A DNA stretch of 64,000 nucleotides from an uncultured Campylobacterales bacterium (GCA_947494995.1 CANLWY010000001.1:248001-312000); one strand, 5' to 3'. Numbered from the stretch's first letter, positions 45,911 through 56,270 are shown. Notes: generated by a model not told the origin, from the letters alone. Numbers and translations are program-made.

Positions 45911-47788
45911 TTAAATGTTTTTTATTGAAATTGTAAATTTTACTCCTTTATTTTCTTCACTTTCGCAAGTTATAGAACCATTAAGATTATTTGTTACAAT
46001 ATTATATATAATATTTAATCCAAGTCCTGTACCCCCATTAATTCTATTAGTAGTGAAAAAAGGATCAAATATTTTTGGAGTGTTTTCTTTAGGAATACCT
46101 TTACCATCATCTTTATATATTAATTCTAAACCTTTTTTAGTAAGTTTAGCACTTATTTTGATAACTCCTTTTTCTTTCTCTTCATAAGCATGATTTATAG
46201 AGTTTGTTATAAAATTAGTGATAATTTGTGAAAAAAGACCAGGAAAAGAGTTTATAATTAATTGTTCTTCTATATCTACTTTTATAATTAAGTTTGTTTT
46301 CTTTATTAAACTTGTTAATGAAATCAAAGTCTCTTCAATATACTCTTTTAAATTGAATTTTCTTTTTTCTTCTTCATTACTTTGATCAACTGCAACTTGT
46401 TTAAAACTTTTAATTAAGTGGGCAGTTTTTTTAAGGTTGGCGTTCGTTAATAAAGCTAACTCTTCTGAAGTTTTTAAAAATTCATTAAATTTTTCTTCAG
46501 ATAACGTGTCATTTTGAAAATCTTTTTTTAACTCTTGGTTTAGTTCAACAAAATGAGTAATTGCCGTAAGAGAAATTCCAACTGGAGTATTTATTTCATG
46601 GGCAACTCCGGCAACTAGTCCTCCAAGACTTGCCATTTTTTCTGATTCAATTAGTTTATCTCTAGTTACATTTAAATTGTGTATCATAGTCTGAAGCTCT
46701 TCATTAGACTCTTCTAGTTCTTCTGTCCTTTCATAAACTTTTTGTTGAAGTTCTTCATTAAATTTCTCTATTTTTTTCTTTGCTTTATTCATCTCTGTAA
46801 TATCAAAATAGGTTCCAACTATCCATTTTAATTTATTATTTGAATCAAAATAAGTATTTTTATATAATATTAAATCTTTAAGTTCATTGTGAACATTAGG
46901 AAGTTTTGTTTCAAAAATTTTAAAACCATGGCCATTAAATAGCTCTCTTTCAAGCTCTATTTGCTTTTTAAGATCTTCACCAGAAATAAGATCTTTCATC
47001 TCTTTTCCAATAATTTCTTTTTTTGTTTTTCCATAAAATTGAGAAAAAGAGCTATTACAATCTATATAAACACCTTTTTCATCTTTTATAAAAATAGGAG
47101 TGTTTACACTTTCTATTAACAGTTGCTGAAATTTTAATTGTTCATCAATTGTTGAAATTCTCTTTTTTAAAGAGTTTTTCATATCATTAAATTTATCAGC
47201 TAAGATACCTATTTCATCATTTGTTTTTATATTAATTTCATAATCTAGGTTTCCTGATGAAATCTCATTTGTTGCTTCTGTTAGTTTTTTAATTGATTTT
47301 GTAAATTTACTTATAAAGAAGAATATTACAATGGACATAAACATTAATAAAATTAAAGAAAACTCTAAAAGGTGCGCTTTGAATTCTTCAATATCATTTT
47401 TTATGATATCCCTCGTATACCAAATTATTAACTTTCCGAAAGTTTCATTATCAACAATTAAACTAATTTCACTTTTTATAAAATCATTATTTAAATCTTT
47501 TTTTTCTTTGTTGAATTGAATTGAATTACTATAATCTATAAGTTCAATTTTAATAATTTCCTTATCTTGGTAGAGGGCATTTAGGTTTGTTAGTAGTACT
47601 TCATTATTTAAATTATATAAAAGTTGTGATATTGTATTTTGATTAATTTTTTTTAAATATTCTATTTTTTCATAGAGTCTATTTGTAAGTTCATCTTCTT
47701 TATTCTTAAGTATGAAGTTTACAAAAAAGGTTATAAGTATTACTGTTGATAATATTGTTGTAAAAAATATTTTTAAAAAAATTTTCAT
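45911..47788 (-). CDS. Sensor histidine kinase with HAMP and PAS domains
   Basis: A 625-residue membrane kinase. There is a helix at about 5-27, a periplasmic domain of about 105 residues, a helix at about 138-160, HAMP (about 160-215), PAS with PAC (about 220-340) and a long coiled coil. The H-box is GLVAGVAHEINTPVGIS. The HATPase domain has DDGKGIPKE and GTGLGLNI. It is of the class with a HEINTP H-box seen in many chemosensory-like kinases. No response regulator gene is adjacent. A periplasmic binding protein gene follows after 89 bases. Confidence 0.83.
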   Translation of the reverse strand: MKIFLKIFFTTILSTVILITFFVNFILKNKEDELTNRLYEKIEYLKKINQNTISQLLYNLNNEVLLTNLNALYQDKEIIKIELIDYSNSIQFNKEKKDLNNDFIKSEISLIVDNETFGKLIIWYTRDIIKNDIEEFKAHLLEFSLILLMFMSIVIFFFISKFTKSIKKLTEATNEISSGNLDYEINIKTNDEIGILADKFNDMKNSLKKRISTIDEQLKFQQLLIESVNTPIFIKDEKGVYIDCNSSFSQFYGKTKKEIIGKEMKDLISGEDLKKQIELERELFNGHGFKIFETKLPNVHNELKDLILYKNTYFDSNNKLKWIVGTYFDITEMNKAKKKIEKFNEELQQKVYERTEELEESNEELQTMIHNLNVTRDKLIESEKMASLGGLVAGVAHEINTPVGISLTAITHFVELNQELKKDFQNDTLSEEKFNEFLKTSEELALLTNANLKKTAHLIKSFKQVAVDQSNEEEKRKFNLKEYIEETLISLTSLIKKTNLIIKVDIEEQLIINSFPGLFSQIITNFITNSINHAYEEKEKGVIKISAKLTKKGLELIYKDDGKGIPKENTPKIFDPFFTTNRINGGTGLGLNIIYNIVTNNLNGSITCESEENKGVKFTISIKNI

Positions 47789-47899
47789 AATATCTCCAAT
47801 TAGGAATTATTATAACTATTTTTATTTATTATTTTCCTTTAAAAAAAGAGTATGTTTTTCAAGAATAGTTGTTTAAAGTTATTTTAAAAGGTAAGTAAA

Positions 47900-47925
47900 G
47901 CAAATGGATATTATAATCCATTTGC
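47900..47925 (-). terminator. Terminator of prfA, overlapping its last codons
   Basis: GCAAATGGAT and ATCCATTTGC form a perfect 10-bp stem (47900-47909 with 47916-47925) around 6 bases. One arm encodes the final ANG of PrfA. The minus-strand tail is TTTACTT. Confidence 0.6.
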
Positions 47926-48978
47926 CTCAATAAGTTTTGCTTGATTATCTGCAATTAGAGGATCAATAACTTCATCAAATAATCCATCATTCATAATATA
48001 ATCAAGTCTATAAAGTGTTAAATTTATTCTATGGTCAGAGACCCTATTTTGTGGATAGTTATATGTTCTAATTCTTCCACTTCTATCACCAGTACCAACT
48101 TGTTCTTTTCTGTCAGCACCTTCTTTTTCCATTTTTTCTTGCATTTCTAAATCATAAAGTCTAGCTTTTAGAACTTTCATGGCTTTTTCTTTATTCTTAT
48201 GCTGAGATTTTTGGTCTTGGTTAGTTACAACAATACCTGATGGTAAGTGAGTAATTCTAACCGCAGAGTCAGTTGTATTTACTGATTGTCCACCACATCC
48301 TGATGATCTCATTACATCAATTTTTAAATCGTTTGCATTGATTTGTACATCAACATCATCAATTTCTGGCATAACTGCAACTGTAATTGCAGAGGTATGA
48401 ACTCTTCCTTGTGATTCAGTAGCTGGAACTCTTTGTACTCTGTGGGTACCACCTTCAAACTTTAGTTTTGAGAATACATGGTCACCTTTAAAAAGTGCAA
48501 CGATTTCTTTATATCCACCTGCTTCACTCTCACTTTGGTTCATGATTTCAACTTTCCAACCATTATTTTCTGCATATCTAAGGTACCCTCTAAATAGGTC
48601 ACCAACAAAGATTGCAGCTTCATCACCACCTGTTCCTGCTCTAAGCTCTAAGTAGATATTTTTATCATCATTAGGATCTTTAGGAATCATTAGGAATTTG
48701 ATGTCTTCTTCAAGTTCTGGTTTTACAGTTTCTAAATCTTTAAGTTCTTCTTTTGCAAGCTCACCTAACTCTTCATCTTCAAGCATTATTTTATTTTCTT
48801 CAATATCTTCTAAAACTTTAATATATTCTCTTGCTTTAGAAACAATTGGTTCAATACTCGATTGTTCTTTTGAAAGGTCAGTCATCTTTTTTATATCAGA
48901 TGTTATTTCAGGAGAGATCAATAAGTTATTGATCTCTTCATATCTGTCTATAAAAGGCTGTAGTTTATTTTGTAGCAT
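47911..48978 (-). CDS. prfA: Peptide chain release factor 1
   Basis: Terminates translation at UAA and UAG. It has 355 residues, with the peptide-anticodon motif PAT in [10 protein letters not shown] (RF1 type, not the SPF of RF2) and the GGQ catalytic motif in [17 protein letters not shown]. It follows rpsT on the same strand. Confidence 0.96.
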   Translation of the reverse strand: MLQNKLQPFIDRYEEINNLLISPEITSDIKKMTDLSKEQSSIEPIVSKAREYIKVLEDIEENKIMLEDEELGELAKEELKDLETVKPELEEDIKFLMIPKDPNDDKNIYLELRAGTGGDEAAIFVGDLFRGYLRYAENNGWKVEIMNQSESEAGGYKEIVALFKGDHVFSKLKFEGGTHRVQRVPATESQGRVHTSAITVAVMPEIDDVDVQINANDLKIDVMRSSGCGGQSVNTTDSAVRITHLPSGIVVTNQDQKSQHKNKEKAMKVLKARLYDLEMQEKMEKEGADRKEQVGTGDRSGRIRTYNYPQNRVSDHRINLTLYRLDYIMNDGLFDEVIDPLIADNQAKLIEANGL

Positions 48979-49025
48979 AATTGTTTGTATTTATAGTTAT
49001 AGACTAAAAAAATATTTAAATTTAA

Positions 49026-49286
49026 TTATATAGCGTTAACTTTAGTTTGTAACCTACTAACTTTTCTAGCTGCAGTACCCTTCTTTAAAATCCCTTTAGA
49101 TACACAGTGGTGTACATATTTGTTAGCAGCTTTCATTGCTTCAGTTGCTTTTTCTTTATCAGCAGCTTCAATTGCAACTAATACATCTTTAGTAACGTTT
49201 TTAATTCTTGTTTTATAGAATCTGTTTCTTTCAGTTCTAACTTTTGTTTGTCTCGCTCTTTTTTCAGCAGATTTATGATTTGCCAT
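49026..49286 (-). CDS. rpsT: 30S ribosomal protein S20
   Basis: An 86-residue, lysine-rich helical protein. It starts [17 protein letters not shown], with the conserved [16 protein letters not shown] near the end. A GAGGTTAAATA ribosome-binding site precedes the ATG. It is divergent from glmM. Confidence 0.96.
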   Translation of the reverse strand: MANHKSAEKRARQTKVRTERNRFYKTRIKNVTKDVLVAIEAADKEKATEAMKAANKYVHHCVSKGILKKGTAARKVSRLQTKVNAI

Positions 49287-49391
49287 AATTATTTAACCTC
49301 TTTGTAAAATTTTTAAGGGTAGAATAATATCCAATTAACTTTAAAGTTTGTTTAAAATAAGTTTAATTTAATAAAAAGATAGGAAAACTAG

Positions 49392-50726
49392 ATGAAATTA
49401 TTTGGTACTGATGGGGTTAGAGGATTAGCTGGTGAGTTTTTAGATGCAATGACAGTTTTAAAACTAGCAAAAGCAGCTGGTATATATTTTAGAAAACATT
49501 CAACTACAAAAAGAATTTTAGTTGGTAAAGATACTAGAAGAAGTGGTTATATGATTGAAAATGCACTTGTCTCTGGTCTTACTTCTGTTGGTTATGATGT
49601 AATTCAAATAGGACCAATGCCTACTCCTGCAATAGCATATTTAACAGAGTCAATGAGATGTGATGCAGGTATTATGATTTCCGCTTCACACAATCCATAT
49701 GAAGATAATGGAATTAAGTTTTTTGATAATCATGGAGATAAACTAGGAACTTCTTGTGAAGCTAATATTGAAGAAATCTTTAGAAATGAAGATCTTTTAA
49801 AAGAGGGCGCAGTTACTGGAAAAGAGATTGGTTCTTCAAAAAGAATTGATGACGTAATTGGAAGATATATTGTTTCTATTAAAAGTTCTTTTCCAAAAGA
49901 TTTATCGCTTCATGGAAAAAGAATTGTTCTTGATTGTGCAAATGGTGCAGCCTATAAAGTAGCTCCAACAATTTTAGATGAATTAGGTGCTGAAGTAATA
50001 ACTATTAATAATAAACCTGATGGATATAATATTAATGAGGCTTGCGGAGCACTTCATCCAAATCATGTTGGGAAAATTGTAAGAGAGTATAGAGCTGATA
50101 TTGGTATCGCTTTAGATGGTGATGCTGATAGACTGGTTGTAATTGATGATAAGGGTGAAGTAATAGATGGAGATAAACTTCTTGGTGCTTTAACTCTATT
50201 TTTAAAGGAAGAAGGTTCTTTAAAAGGTGATGCTTGTGTTGCAACAGTTATGTCAAATAAAGCTTTAGAAGATTTCTTAAACTCACATGACTTAGATTTA
50301 ATTAGAGCAAATGTTGGGGATAAGTATGTTTTAGAACAAATGAAAAATAGAGGTATTAACTTTGGTGGGGAACAAAGTGGACATATTATCTTTTCAGATG
50401 TTGCAAAAACAGGGGATGGTTTAGCCTCTGCACTTCAAGTATTAGCATTGATTTTAAGAACTGGTAAAAAAGCAAGTGAAGTTCTAAATCCATTTGAACT
50501 TTATCCACAACTATTAGTAAATGTAAATGTAAGTGAAAAACCACCATTGGAAGAGATTGAAGGATTAGAAGAGATTTTAGAAGCAATTAGAAAAAAAGGT
50601 ATTAGAGATCTAATAAGATACTCAGGGACTGAAAATAAAATCAGACTTCTTTTAGAAGGAAAAGATAAAAAAGAAGTAGAGTCTTCAATGAAAGAATTAG
50701 AGACTTTTATTAAAAGAGTTTTATGA
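49392..50726 (+). CDS. glmM: Phosphoglucosamine mutase
   Basis: Converts glucosamine 6-phosphate to the 1-phosphate for peptidoglycan and LPS synthesis. It has 444 residues. The phosphoserine loop is [16 protein letters not shown], the metal-binding loop is ALDGDADRL, the sugar loop is GGEQSGH and the phosphate-binding loop is [11 protein letters not shown]. Its stop overlaps the lspA start (ATGA). Confidence 0.96.
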   Translation: MKLFGTDGVRGLAGEFLDAMTVLKLAKAAGIYFRKHSTTKRILVGKDTRRSGYMIENALVSGLTSVGYDVIQIGPMPTPAIAYLTESMRCDAGIMISASHNPYEDNGIKFFDNHGDKLGTSCEANIEEIFRNEDLLKEGAVTGKEIGSSKRIDDVIGRYIVSIKSSFPKDLSLHGKRIVLDCANGAAYKVAPTILDELGAEVITINNKPDGYNINEACGALHPNHVGKIVREYRADIGIALDGDADRLVVIDDKGEVIDGDKLLGALTLFLKEEGSLKGDACVATVMSNKALEDFLNSHDLDLIRANVGDKYVLEQMKNRGINFGGEQSGHIIFSDVAKTGDGLASALQVLALILRTGKKASEVLNPFELYPQLLVNVNVSEKPPLEEIEGLEEILEAIRKKGIRDLIRYSGTENKIRLLLEGKDKKEVESSMKELETFIKRVL

Positions 50727-51196
50727 AAAAAAAGTTAAAACTTAGTTTTTTAATTTTTCTTACTCTTTTTATAATAGATCAAGCTGTAAAGTATGGTTTT
50801 GCAAATCTTGGCTGGCATGTTGATGGGCCTGTTATGTCTTTGCAGCTTGCGTATAACTATGGAGTAGCATTTTCTATGTTTTCATTTTTAGCTGAATATT
50901 TAAAGTATATTCAGCTTATAATAGTTGCAATAGGAACTATTTATCTATTTAAAAACAAAGATGTTTTTCAAGACTATTATATTCCAATAACTTTATTATA
51001 TGTGGGTGGTTTATCAAATATTTTAGATAGATTTACATATGGTGCAGTTGTGGATTATTTTTATTGGCATTATGGCTTTGAATTTGCAATTTTTAATATA
51101 GCTGATGTCCTTATTAATATATCTGTAGGTCTTATTATCTTGAAACAGATTTTAGATGCACGAAAAGAGAAAAAAGAAAAAAAGGCAAATTCTTAA
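50723..51196 (+). CDS. lspA: Lipoprotein signal peptidase II
   Basis: A 157-residue inner-membrane aspartyl protease that cleaves prolipoprotein signals. It has four hydrophobic segments, with the catalytic aspartates in [17 protein letters not shown] and [12 protein letters not shown]. It would process the lipoproteins of this window, including the Kunitz-type one. It is coupled to glmM by a four-base overlap. Confidence 0.95.
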   Translation: MKKKLKLSFLIFLTLFIIDQAVKYGFANLGWHVDGPVMSLQLAYNYGVAFSMFSFLAEYLKYIQLIIVAIGTIYLFKNKDVFQDYYIPITLLYVGGLSNILDRFTYGAVVDYFYWHYGFEFAIFNIADVLINISVGLIILKQILDARKEKKEKKANS

Positions 51197-51270
51197 ATTT
51201 GGGACTTTATCAATTTTTAGATATAATCCCACAAAATCATAAAAAAAAATTAAATTAAAGTAGGGTATTT

Positions 51271-52551
51271 ATGGGTCAAACAATTACAGAAAAAATATTT
51301 AGTGAACATGTAGGGAAAGATGTTTACGCAGGAGAAATTGTAAGAAGTCCAATTGATATGGTAATTGGAAATGATATTACAACTCCTATCTCTATTAGAG
51401 CATTTGAAGAGGGTGGTTTTAAGGAATTAGCAAATCCAGATGGTTTTGCAATCGTTCTTGATCACTTTATTCCAGCAAAAGATATTGCATCTGCAAATCA
51501 AGCAAAAATCTCAAGGGAATTTGCAATGAAGCATGATTTAAAATATTTCTTTGATGAAAAAGATATGGGGATTGAGCACGCTTTATTACCAGAGAAAGGT
51601 TTAGTATTACCAGGTGATGTTATTATTGGTGCAGATTCACACACATGTACACATGGTGGTTTAGGAGCATTTTCAACAGGTATGGGTTCAACTGATATCT
51701 CATTTGGTATGATTACTGGTGGTAACTGGTTTAAAGTTCCAGAATCAATTAAAGTTGTAATGACAGGAAAGCCATCTGAGTATGTATCTGGAAAAGATAT
51801 TATCCTTGAGGTTATCAGACAATTAGGTGTTGATGGAGCTTTATATCAAGCATTAGAGTTTACAGGAGATACTGTAAAACATTTAACAATGGATGATAGA
51901 TTTTCTATTTGTAATATGGCAATTGAAGCTGGTGCAAAAAATGGTATTTTTGCATATGATGAAACAACAGAAGAGTTCTTAAAGAAAACTGCAGAATTAA
52001 ATGACGGACTAAGAGCAGAGCCAAAAATTCATTACTCTGACGAGGATGCAGTATATACTAGAGTTATTGAAATTGATGTTGCAGCATTAGAGCCTGTAAT
52101 TGCATATCCATTCTTACCAGATAATGGACACTCTGTTTCTCAAGCAGTTGAAGATAATATTAGAGTAGACCAAGTATTTATTGGTTCTTGTACAAATGGT
52201 AGATTATCTGATTTTAAAATTGCAGCAGAAATTTTAGAAGGTAAAAAAGTTGCAAGACATGTTAGAATGATTCTTACTCCAGGAACTCAAAAAATCTTAA
52301 GAGATGCTACGAAAGCAGGATATATTGATACTTTAGTAGATGCAGGTGCAGTTGTTTCAAATCCAACTTGTGGTGCATGTTTAGGTGGATATATGGGTAT
52401 TTTAGGAGATGAAGAAGTATGTATCTCTACAACAAACAGAAACTTTGTTGGTAGAATGGGATCAAGATCTTCTAAAATCTATTTAGCAAATTCAGCAGTT
52501 GCTGCTGCATCTGCAATTTCTGGTTATATAACAGATCCAAAAAGTTTATAA
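51271..52551 (+). CDS. leuC: 3-isopropylmalate dehydratase large subunit
   Basis: An aconitase-family enzyme of leucine synthesis. It has 426 residues, the shorter LeuC2/homoaconitase-like form. The iron-sulfur cysteines are in IGSCTNGR and in VVSNPTCGACLGGYMG, and GADSHTCTHGGLGAF is present. The small subunit (leuD) is not in the window. mobA follows after two bases. Confidence 0.92.
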   Translation: MGQTITEKIFSEHVGKDVYAGEIVRSPIDMVIGNDITTPISIRAFEEGGFKELANPDGFAIVLDHFIPAKDIASANQAKISREFAMKHDLKYFFDEKDMGIEHALLPEKGLVLPGDVIIGADSHTCTHGGLGAFSTGMGSTDISFGMITGGNWFKVPESIKVVMTGKPSEYVSGKDIILEVIRQLGVDGALYQALEFTGDTVKHLTMDDRFSICNMAIEAGAKNGIFAYDETTEEFLKKTAELNDGLRAEPKIHYSDEDAVYTRVIEIDVAALEPVIAYPFLPDNGHSVSQAVEDNIRVDQVFIGSCTNGRLSDFKIAAEILEGKKVARHVRMILTPGTQKILRDATKAGYIDTLVDAGAVVSNPTCGACLGGYMGILGDEEVCISTTNRNFVGRMGSRSSKIYLANSAVAAASAISGYITDPKSL

Positions 52552-52553
52552 TT

Positions 52554-53123
52554 ATGAAGAGGCCATTTGAAATTCCATGTGTAATTTTATGTGGTGGTAA
52601 AAGTTCAAGAATGGGAGAAGATAAAGCTCTTCTTCCTTTCTCTTCTTCAAACTCTCTTACTCAATATCAATATGAAAGATTAAAGCCTTTTTTTAAAGAA
52701 ATATTCATATCTTCAAAAATAGATAAATTTGATTTCCCTGTAAACCTTATATTAGATAAGGGTGAAGTATTTTCTCCTATAGTTGCTTTAGAAACTATTT
52801 TCGAATCATTAAACTTTGAAAAATTTTTTATTATAACTGTTGATACTCCTTTAGTAAAAATTGAAACAATTGCAAAACTAATAGAAGAATCAAAGGGTTA
52901 TGATATAACAGTTGCTAAGACTCAAAGAGTTCATAATCTTTGTGGTGTATTTAATAAGTCAACTTTATCACAAATTAAAACAATGCTTAATGAGGATATT
53001 CATAAAGTAGGTTTTTTATTAAAGAATCAAAATACAAGCATGATTGAATTTAGCGATGAAAACGAATTTATTAATCTAAATGATAAAGAAGAATATAAAA
53101 AAGCAAAGATGCTTATAAGTTAA
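52554..53123 (+). CDS. mobA: Molybdenum cofactor guanylyltransferase
   Basis: Attaches GMP to molybdopterin to form the guanine dinucleotide cofactor used by DMSO-reductase family enzymes. It has 189 residues with the nucleotide motif LCGGKSSRMGEDKALL and FIITVDTPLV for metal binding. It is needed for TorA and the PsrA-type enzyme of this window. Confidence 0.9.
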   Translation: MKRPFEIPCVILCGGKSSRMGEDKALLPFSSSNSLTQYQYERLKPFFKEIFISSKIDKFDFPVNLILDKGEVFSPIVALETIFESLNFEKFFIITVDTPLVKIETIAKLIEESKGYDITVAKTQRVHNLCGVFNKSTLSQIKTMLNEDIHKVGFLLKNQNTSMIEFSDENEFINLNDKEEYKKAKMLIS

Positions 53124-53169
53124 ACTAATAATTATAATCACAATAATTCAGCAACATTTAAGTAATCTA

Positions 53170-53187
53170 TTATCTCTTTTTAGATAA
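53170..53187 (+). terminator. Weak hairpin after mobA
   Basis: TTATCT and AGATAA (6 bp) flank a loop with a T-run. It may end the leuC-mobA transcript. Confidence 0.3.
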
Positions 53188-53227
53188 CCTATCCTTATAT
53201 CAAAAAAAATGGAAATAAGGACAGCTT

Positions 53228-54712
53228 ATGAAAAAGAGTGAGGAGTTAAAAAAAGCATTAGATATCTTAGATTCTGAATTAAAGAAAAAGGGAATATCAA
53301 GAAGAGATGCATTTAAAGTTGCAGGTTTGGGTTCTGCAGCATTTTTAATGGGAAGTCAAACTGAGGCAGAGGCTGCAACAGTTGCAAATGCGAGCGAAGC
53401 AAAAGGTAAAATTGTTATTGTAGGAGGAGGCTTAGCTGGGATTGCAACTGCTGCAAAACTAACAAATGATCTTGCCAATCCAGACATTACTATAATAGAA
53501 CCAAATCCACAATCAGTATCTTATCAACCAGGTCAAACACTAATTGGTGCTGGTATATGGGATAAGTCAGATATTATTTATGATACAAAAGATTTTGTAC
53601 CAAGTGGTGTAAAAATGGTTAAAGATAAGGTTATGGAGTTTGATCCAGAATCAAATAAAGTAAAGACTGAAGGTGGAGAGGTTATCTCTTATGATTTTTT
53701 AGTTGTTGCTACAGGACTAGTTTTAGACTTTGGAAAGATTAAAGGATTAGAAGGAGTTGGACTATCTTCTGAATCAAATCCAGAAGTATCAAAAAAAGTT
53801 GGTAAAAATGGAGTTCATTCTATTTATTATGCTGATGGAGCTGTGAATACTTGGAAAGGTATGCAAGAGTTAATCCAAGAGGCAAAAACAGGTAAGAAAT
53901 TAAAAGCCTTATTTACTCATCCAAATACACCAATTAAGTGTGGTGGAGCTCCAAAGAAAATTATGTATCTTACTAACTCAAGATTAACTGAGGCAGGTGT
54001 ACGAGACAATGTAGACTTATATTTCTATCCAAATGGTGGAAAAATGTTTGGTGTACCTCAATATCATGATGCAATAGTTAAGCAGTTTGAAGCTAGAAAT
54101 ATGAAATGGGATTACAAAAATAATTTAGTAGAAATTGACACAGATAAAAAGATTGCAACTTTTGAAAAAAGATGGTTGGAAAAAGGTGCATGGGATGAAG
54201 ATATAGAAGATTATGAAATGGTTCCAAGAGCTAAAAAGGTTGAAAGAGAATATGATTTTATTCATATAACTCCTCCAATGAGAGCACCAGATGCTGTAAA
54301 GAATTCTTCTTTAGCATGGCAAAGAGGTTCTGCTTCAAAAGGTGGATGGGTTGAGTTAGATAAAGATACTCTTCAGCATACAAGATATCCAAATGTTTTT
54401 GGTCTTGGAGATGTAGCTGGTATTCCAATGGGTAAAACAGGTGGTAGTACTAGAAAGCAATACAACGTATTAGTAGAAAACCTAATCTCAGCAATGGAAG
54501 GAAAATCTCTAACTTCAAAATATGCAGGATATACAGTATGTCCTTTAATTACTGATATAGGTTCAATTATGTTAGCAGAGTTTGACTGGACTAAAAAACC
54601 AACTCCTTCATTTCCTTTGGATCCAACTACGGAGAGATATATTTGGTGGTTATTAAAAGTTTATGCACTTAAGCCAATGACTATTTATGGGATGCTTTCT
54701 GGTAGAGCATAG
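53228..54712 (+). CDS. Exported SQR-type FAD-dependent sulfide oxidoreductase
   Basis: A 494-residue flavoprotein. A Tat-like signal lies at about 23-50 (SRRDAFKVAGLGSAAF) after an unusually long charged start. The FAD loop is VIVGGGLAG (64-71), and VVATGLVLDFG is the second motif. Cysteines C238 (NTPIKCGGAPKKIMYL) and C438 (YTVCPLITD) match the redox pair of sulfide:quinone oxidoreductases, and the hydrophobic C-terminus fits membrane attachment. It heads the sulfur locus. Flavocytochrome c sulfide dehydrogenase is an alternative. Confidence 0.78.
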   Translation: MKKSEELKKALDILDSELKKKGISRRDAFKVAGLGSAAFLMGSQTEAEAATVANASEAKGKIVIVGGGLAGIATAAKLTNDLANPDITIIEPNPQSVSYQPGQTLIGAGIWDKSDIIYDTKDFVPSGVKMVKDKVMEFDPESNKVKTEGGEVISYDFLVVATGLVLDFGKIKGLEGVGLSSESNPEVSKKVGKNGVHSIYYADGAVNTWKGMQELIQEAKTGKKLKALFTHPNTPIKCGGAPKKIMYLTNSRLTEAGVRDNVDLYFYPNGGKMFGVPQYHDAIVKQFEARNMKWDYKNNLVEIDTDKKIATFEKRWLEKGAWDEDIEDYEMVPRAKKVEREYDFIHITPPMRAPDAVKNSSLAWQRGSASKGGWVELDKDTLQHTRYPNVFGLGDVAGIPMGKTGGSTRKQYNVLVENLISAMEGKSLTSKYAGYTVCPLITDIGSIMLAEFDWTKKPTPSFPLDPTTERYIWWLLKVYALKPMTIYGMLSGRA

Positions 54713-54736
54713 TAAAAGATTTTAAAAGAGTAAAAG

Positions 54737-55306
54737 TTGAAAAAATTAATTGTATTTACTTGCCTTTTATTAGCAATTTTAGGTTTACAAGCAGAAGAAT
54801 TAACTTTAGAAAAAGTTAAAAAAATAGCATCAAAAGCTACTTCTGAGTTTAACTCTAAGTTAAAAAAAGAGTTAAAAAAATCAAAAAGAGCTGGTGGAAC
54901 AAAAGCAATGACTGATTATTGTATTGAAGATTCTAGAAAAATGCTTGAAGAGCTAGATAAAAAACTAGGTTCAAAAGTTTCAATAAAAAGAGTTAGCTTA
55001 AATAATAGAAATGAAAAAGCAAAAGCTTTAGAAGATGAAATAAAAATTCTTCAGTCATTTGAATTAATACAAAAATCTGATGCTTATGTACCAAAACAAA
55101 TTGTACAAATTGTTGATGATAATACTTATAAAGTATATTCACCAATAGAGATGAAAAGTAGAGATTGTAAAAAATGTCATGGTTTAGAGAAAAAAGTTAG
55201 TAAAGATTTAAAGAAAAGATTTTCACAAGTTTATAAAAATGACAAGGGTTATGGATATAAAAGTGCGGAAATCAGAGGTGCAGTTATAGTAACCATCTCA
55301 AAGTAA
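54737..55306 (+). CDS. Exported haem protein, DUF3365/Tll0287-like
   Basis: A 189-residue protein starting with TTG. The signal peptide is about 1-19, followed by a lysine-rich helical region resembling DUF3365 (Tll0287-like) sensor domains. One haem c motif, CKKCH, lies near residue 140. It is probably a periplasmic monohaem cytochrome with a sensing or electron-transfer role. It lies 24 bases after the flavoprotein gene in the same operon. Confidence 0.7.
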   Translation: MKKLIVFTCLLLAILGLQAEELTLEKVKKIASKATSEFNSKLKKELKKSKRAGGTKAMTDYCIEDSRKMLEELDKKLGSKVSIKRVSLNNRNEKAKALEDEIKILQSFELIQKSDAYVPKQIVQIVDDNTYKVYSPIEMKSRDCKKCHGLEKKVSKDLKKRFSQVYKNDKGYGYKSAEIRGAVIVTISK

Positions 55307-55325
55307 TACAAAAAAAGGGATATTT

Positions 55326-55988
55326 ATGTTAATGGGAAAAGTAATTTTATTGAGCTTTTTAAGTAGTATTTTTGTTCTAGGAGCAAATGCTGCTCAAATG
55401 AAATACTCAAATTCTGAAATTTATGAAAAAATGTGTTCAAAATGTCATGGTGCAAATGGCGAAGGAAATCCTAAAAAGAAAGGACCTGCATTAAATGATA
55501 TGACTGCACATGAATTAGAGATTAGTTTATTTGATTTAAAAAGTGGAGGAATGAATCAATCTTCTGGAACAGAACATGAAGTTATGGAACATAATATGAA
55601 GAAAATTATTGAAAAGGGAATGGATTATGATCCAAAATCGATGGCAGAGTATATTTTTGTATCATATAATCCAGAAGCAAAGTACTATAAAAAGTTTACA
55701 ACAGAAAGAACATATACGGTTTCAGAAATCTATGGAAGAATGTGTTCTAAATGTCATGGAATAAATGCTGAGGGAAATCCAAAGAAAAAAGGACCAGCAT
55801 TAAATGATATGACAGCACATGAAATAGAGTCAGAATTAATTGATATTCAAGATGCAGATATGAATCAATCTTCTGGAAGTGATCATGAAGTAATGGAGCA
55901 CAACCAGAAAAAGATTGAAGATAAAGGTATGAAGTACGACCCAAAAGAGATGGCTAAATATATAGCAGACCATTTCTACCAAAAATAA
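55326..55988 (+). CDS. Dihaem cytochrome c made of two tandem repeats
   Basis: A 220-residue exported protein (signal about 1-22). It consists of two nearly identical class I cytochrome units: repeat 1 is about 27-112 with CSKCH at 37-41, and repeat 2 is about 130-215 with CSKCH at 140-144. Both contain GNPKKKGPALNDMTAHE and the MNQSSG and EVMEHN stretches. The close match of the repeats suggests a recent internal duplication. It is a likely electron shuttle for the sulfur enzymes around it. Confidence 0.85.
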   Translation: MLMGKVILLSFLSSIFVLGANAAQMKYSNSEIYEKMCSKCHGANGEGNPKKKGPALNDMTAHELEISLFDLKSGGMNQSSGTEHEVMEHNMKKIIEKGMDYDPKSMAEYIFVSYNPEAKYYKKFTTERTYTVSEIYGRMCSKCHGINAEGNPKKKGPALNDMTAHEIESELIDIQDADMNQSSGSDHEVMEHNQKKIEDKGMKYDPKEMAKYIADHFYQK

Positions 55989-55996
55989 ATAAAATT

Positions 55997-56025
55997 TAAA
56001 GTAAAGGGAAAAATCCCTTTTACTT
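55997..56025 (+). terminator. Hairpin after the dihaem cytochrome
   Basis: AAAGTAAAGGGA pairs with TCCCTTTTACTTT with a single bulged T and an AAAA loop. No long T-run follows, so partial read-through is likely. Confidence 0.5.
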
Positions 56026-56042
56026 TATAATCAGGAAAAAGT

Positions 56043-56270
56043 TTGATTAAGTTAAAAAAAGAGTCAATAGTTTTTTTACTACTGTTTATAATATCATCAC
56101 TTGTTGTTCACAGTTCGGAGTGGTTTTCAAATCCAATTGAACATTTATCATCATTAACTTCTCACCCAATGCCATATCATCCTTTTTTATACGTAGTTTT
56201 AATATATATAATAGTTATCTTTTTAAGAAGTATCTTTGCACTTTTTAAGAAGTTATTTGTGAGAAGATAG
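56043..56270 (+). CDS. Small two-helix membrane protein, unknown
   Basis: A 75-residue protein starting at a TTG with AGGA upstream. It has two hydrophobic segments (about 8-24 and 48-66), a histidine-rich linker (HLSSLTSHPMPYHP) and a basic tail. No family is recognised. It lies between two cytochrome genes and may assist the membrane cytochrome. Confidence 0.5.
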   Translation: MIKLKKESIVFLLLFIISSLVVHSSEWFSNPIEHLSSLTSHPMPYHPFLYVVLIYIIVIFLRSIFALFKKLFVRR

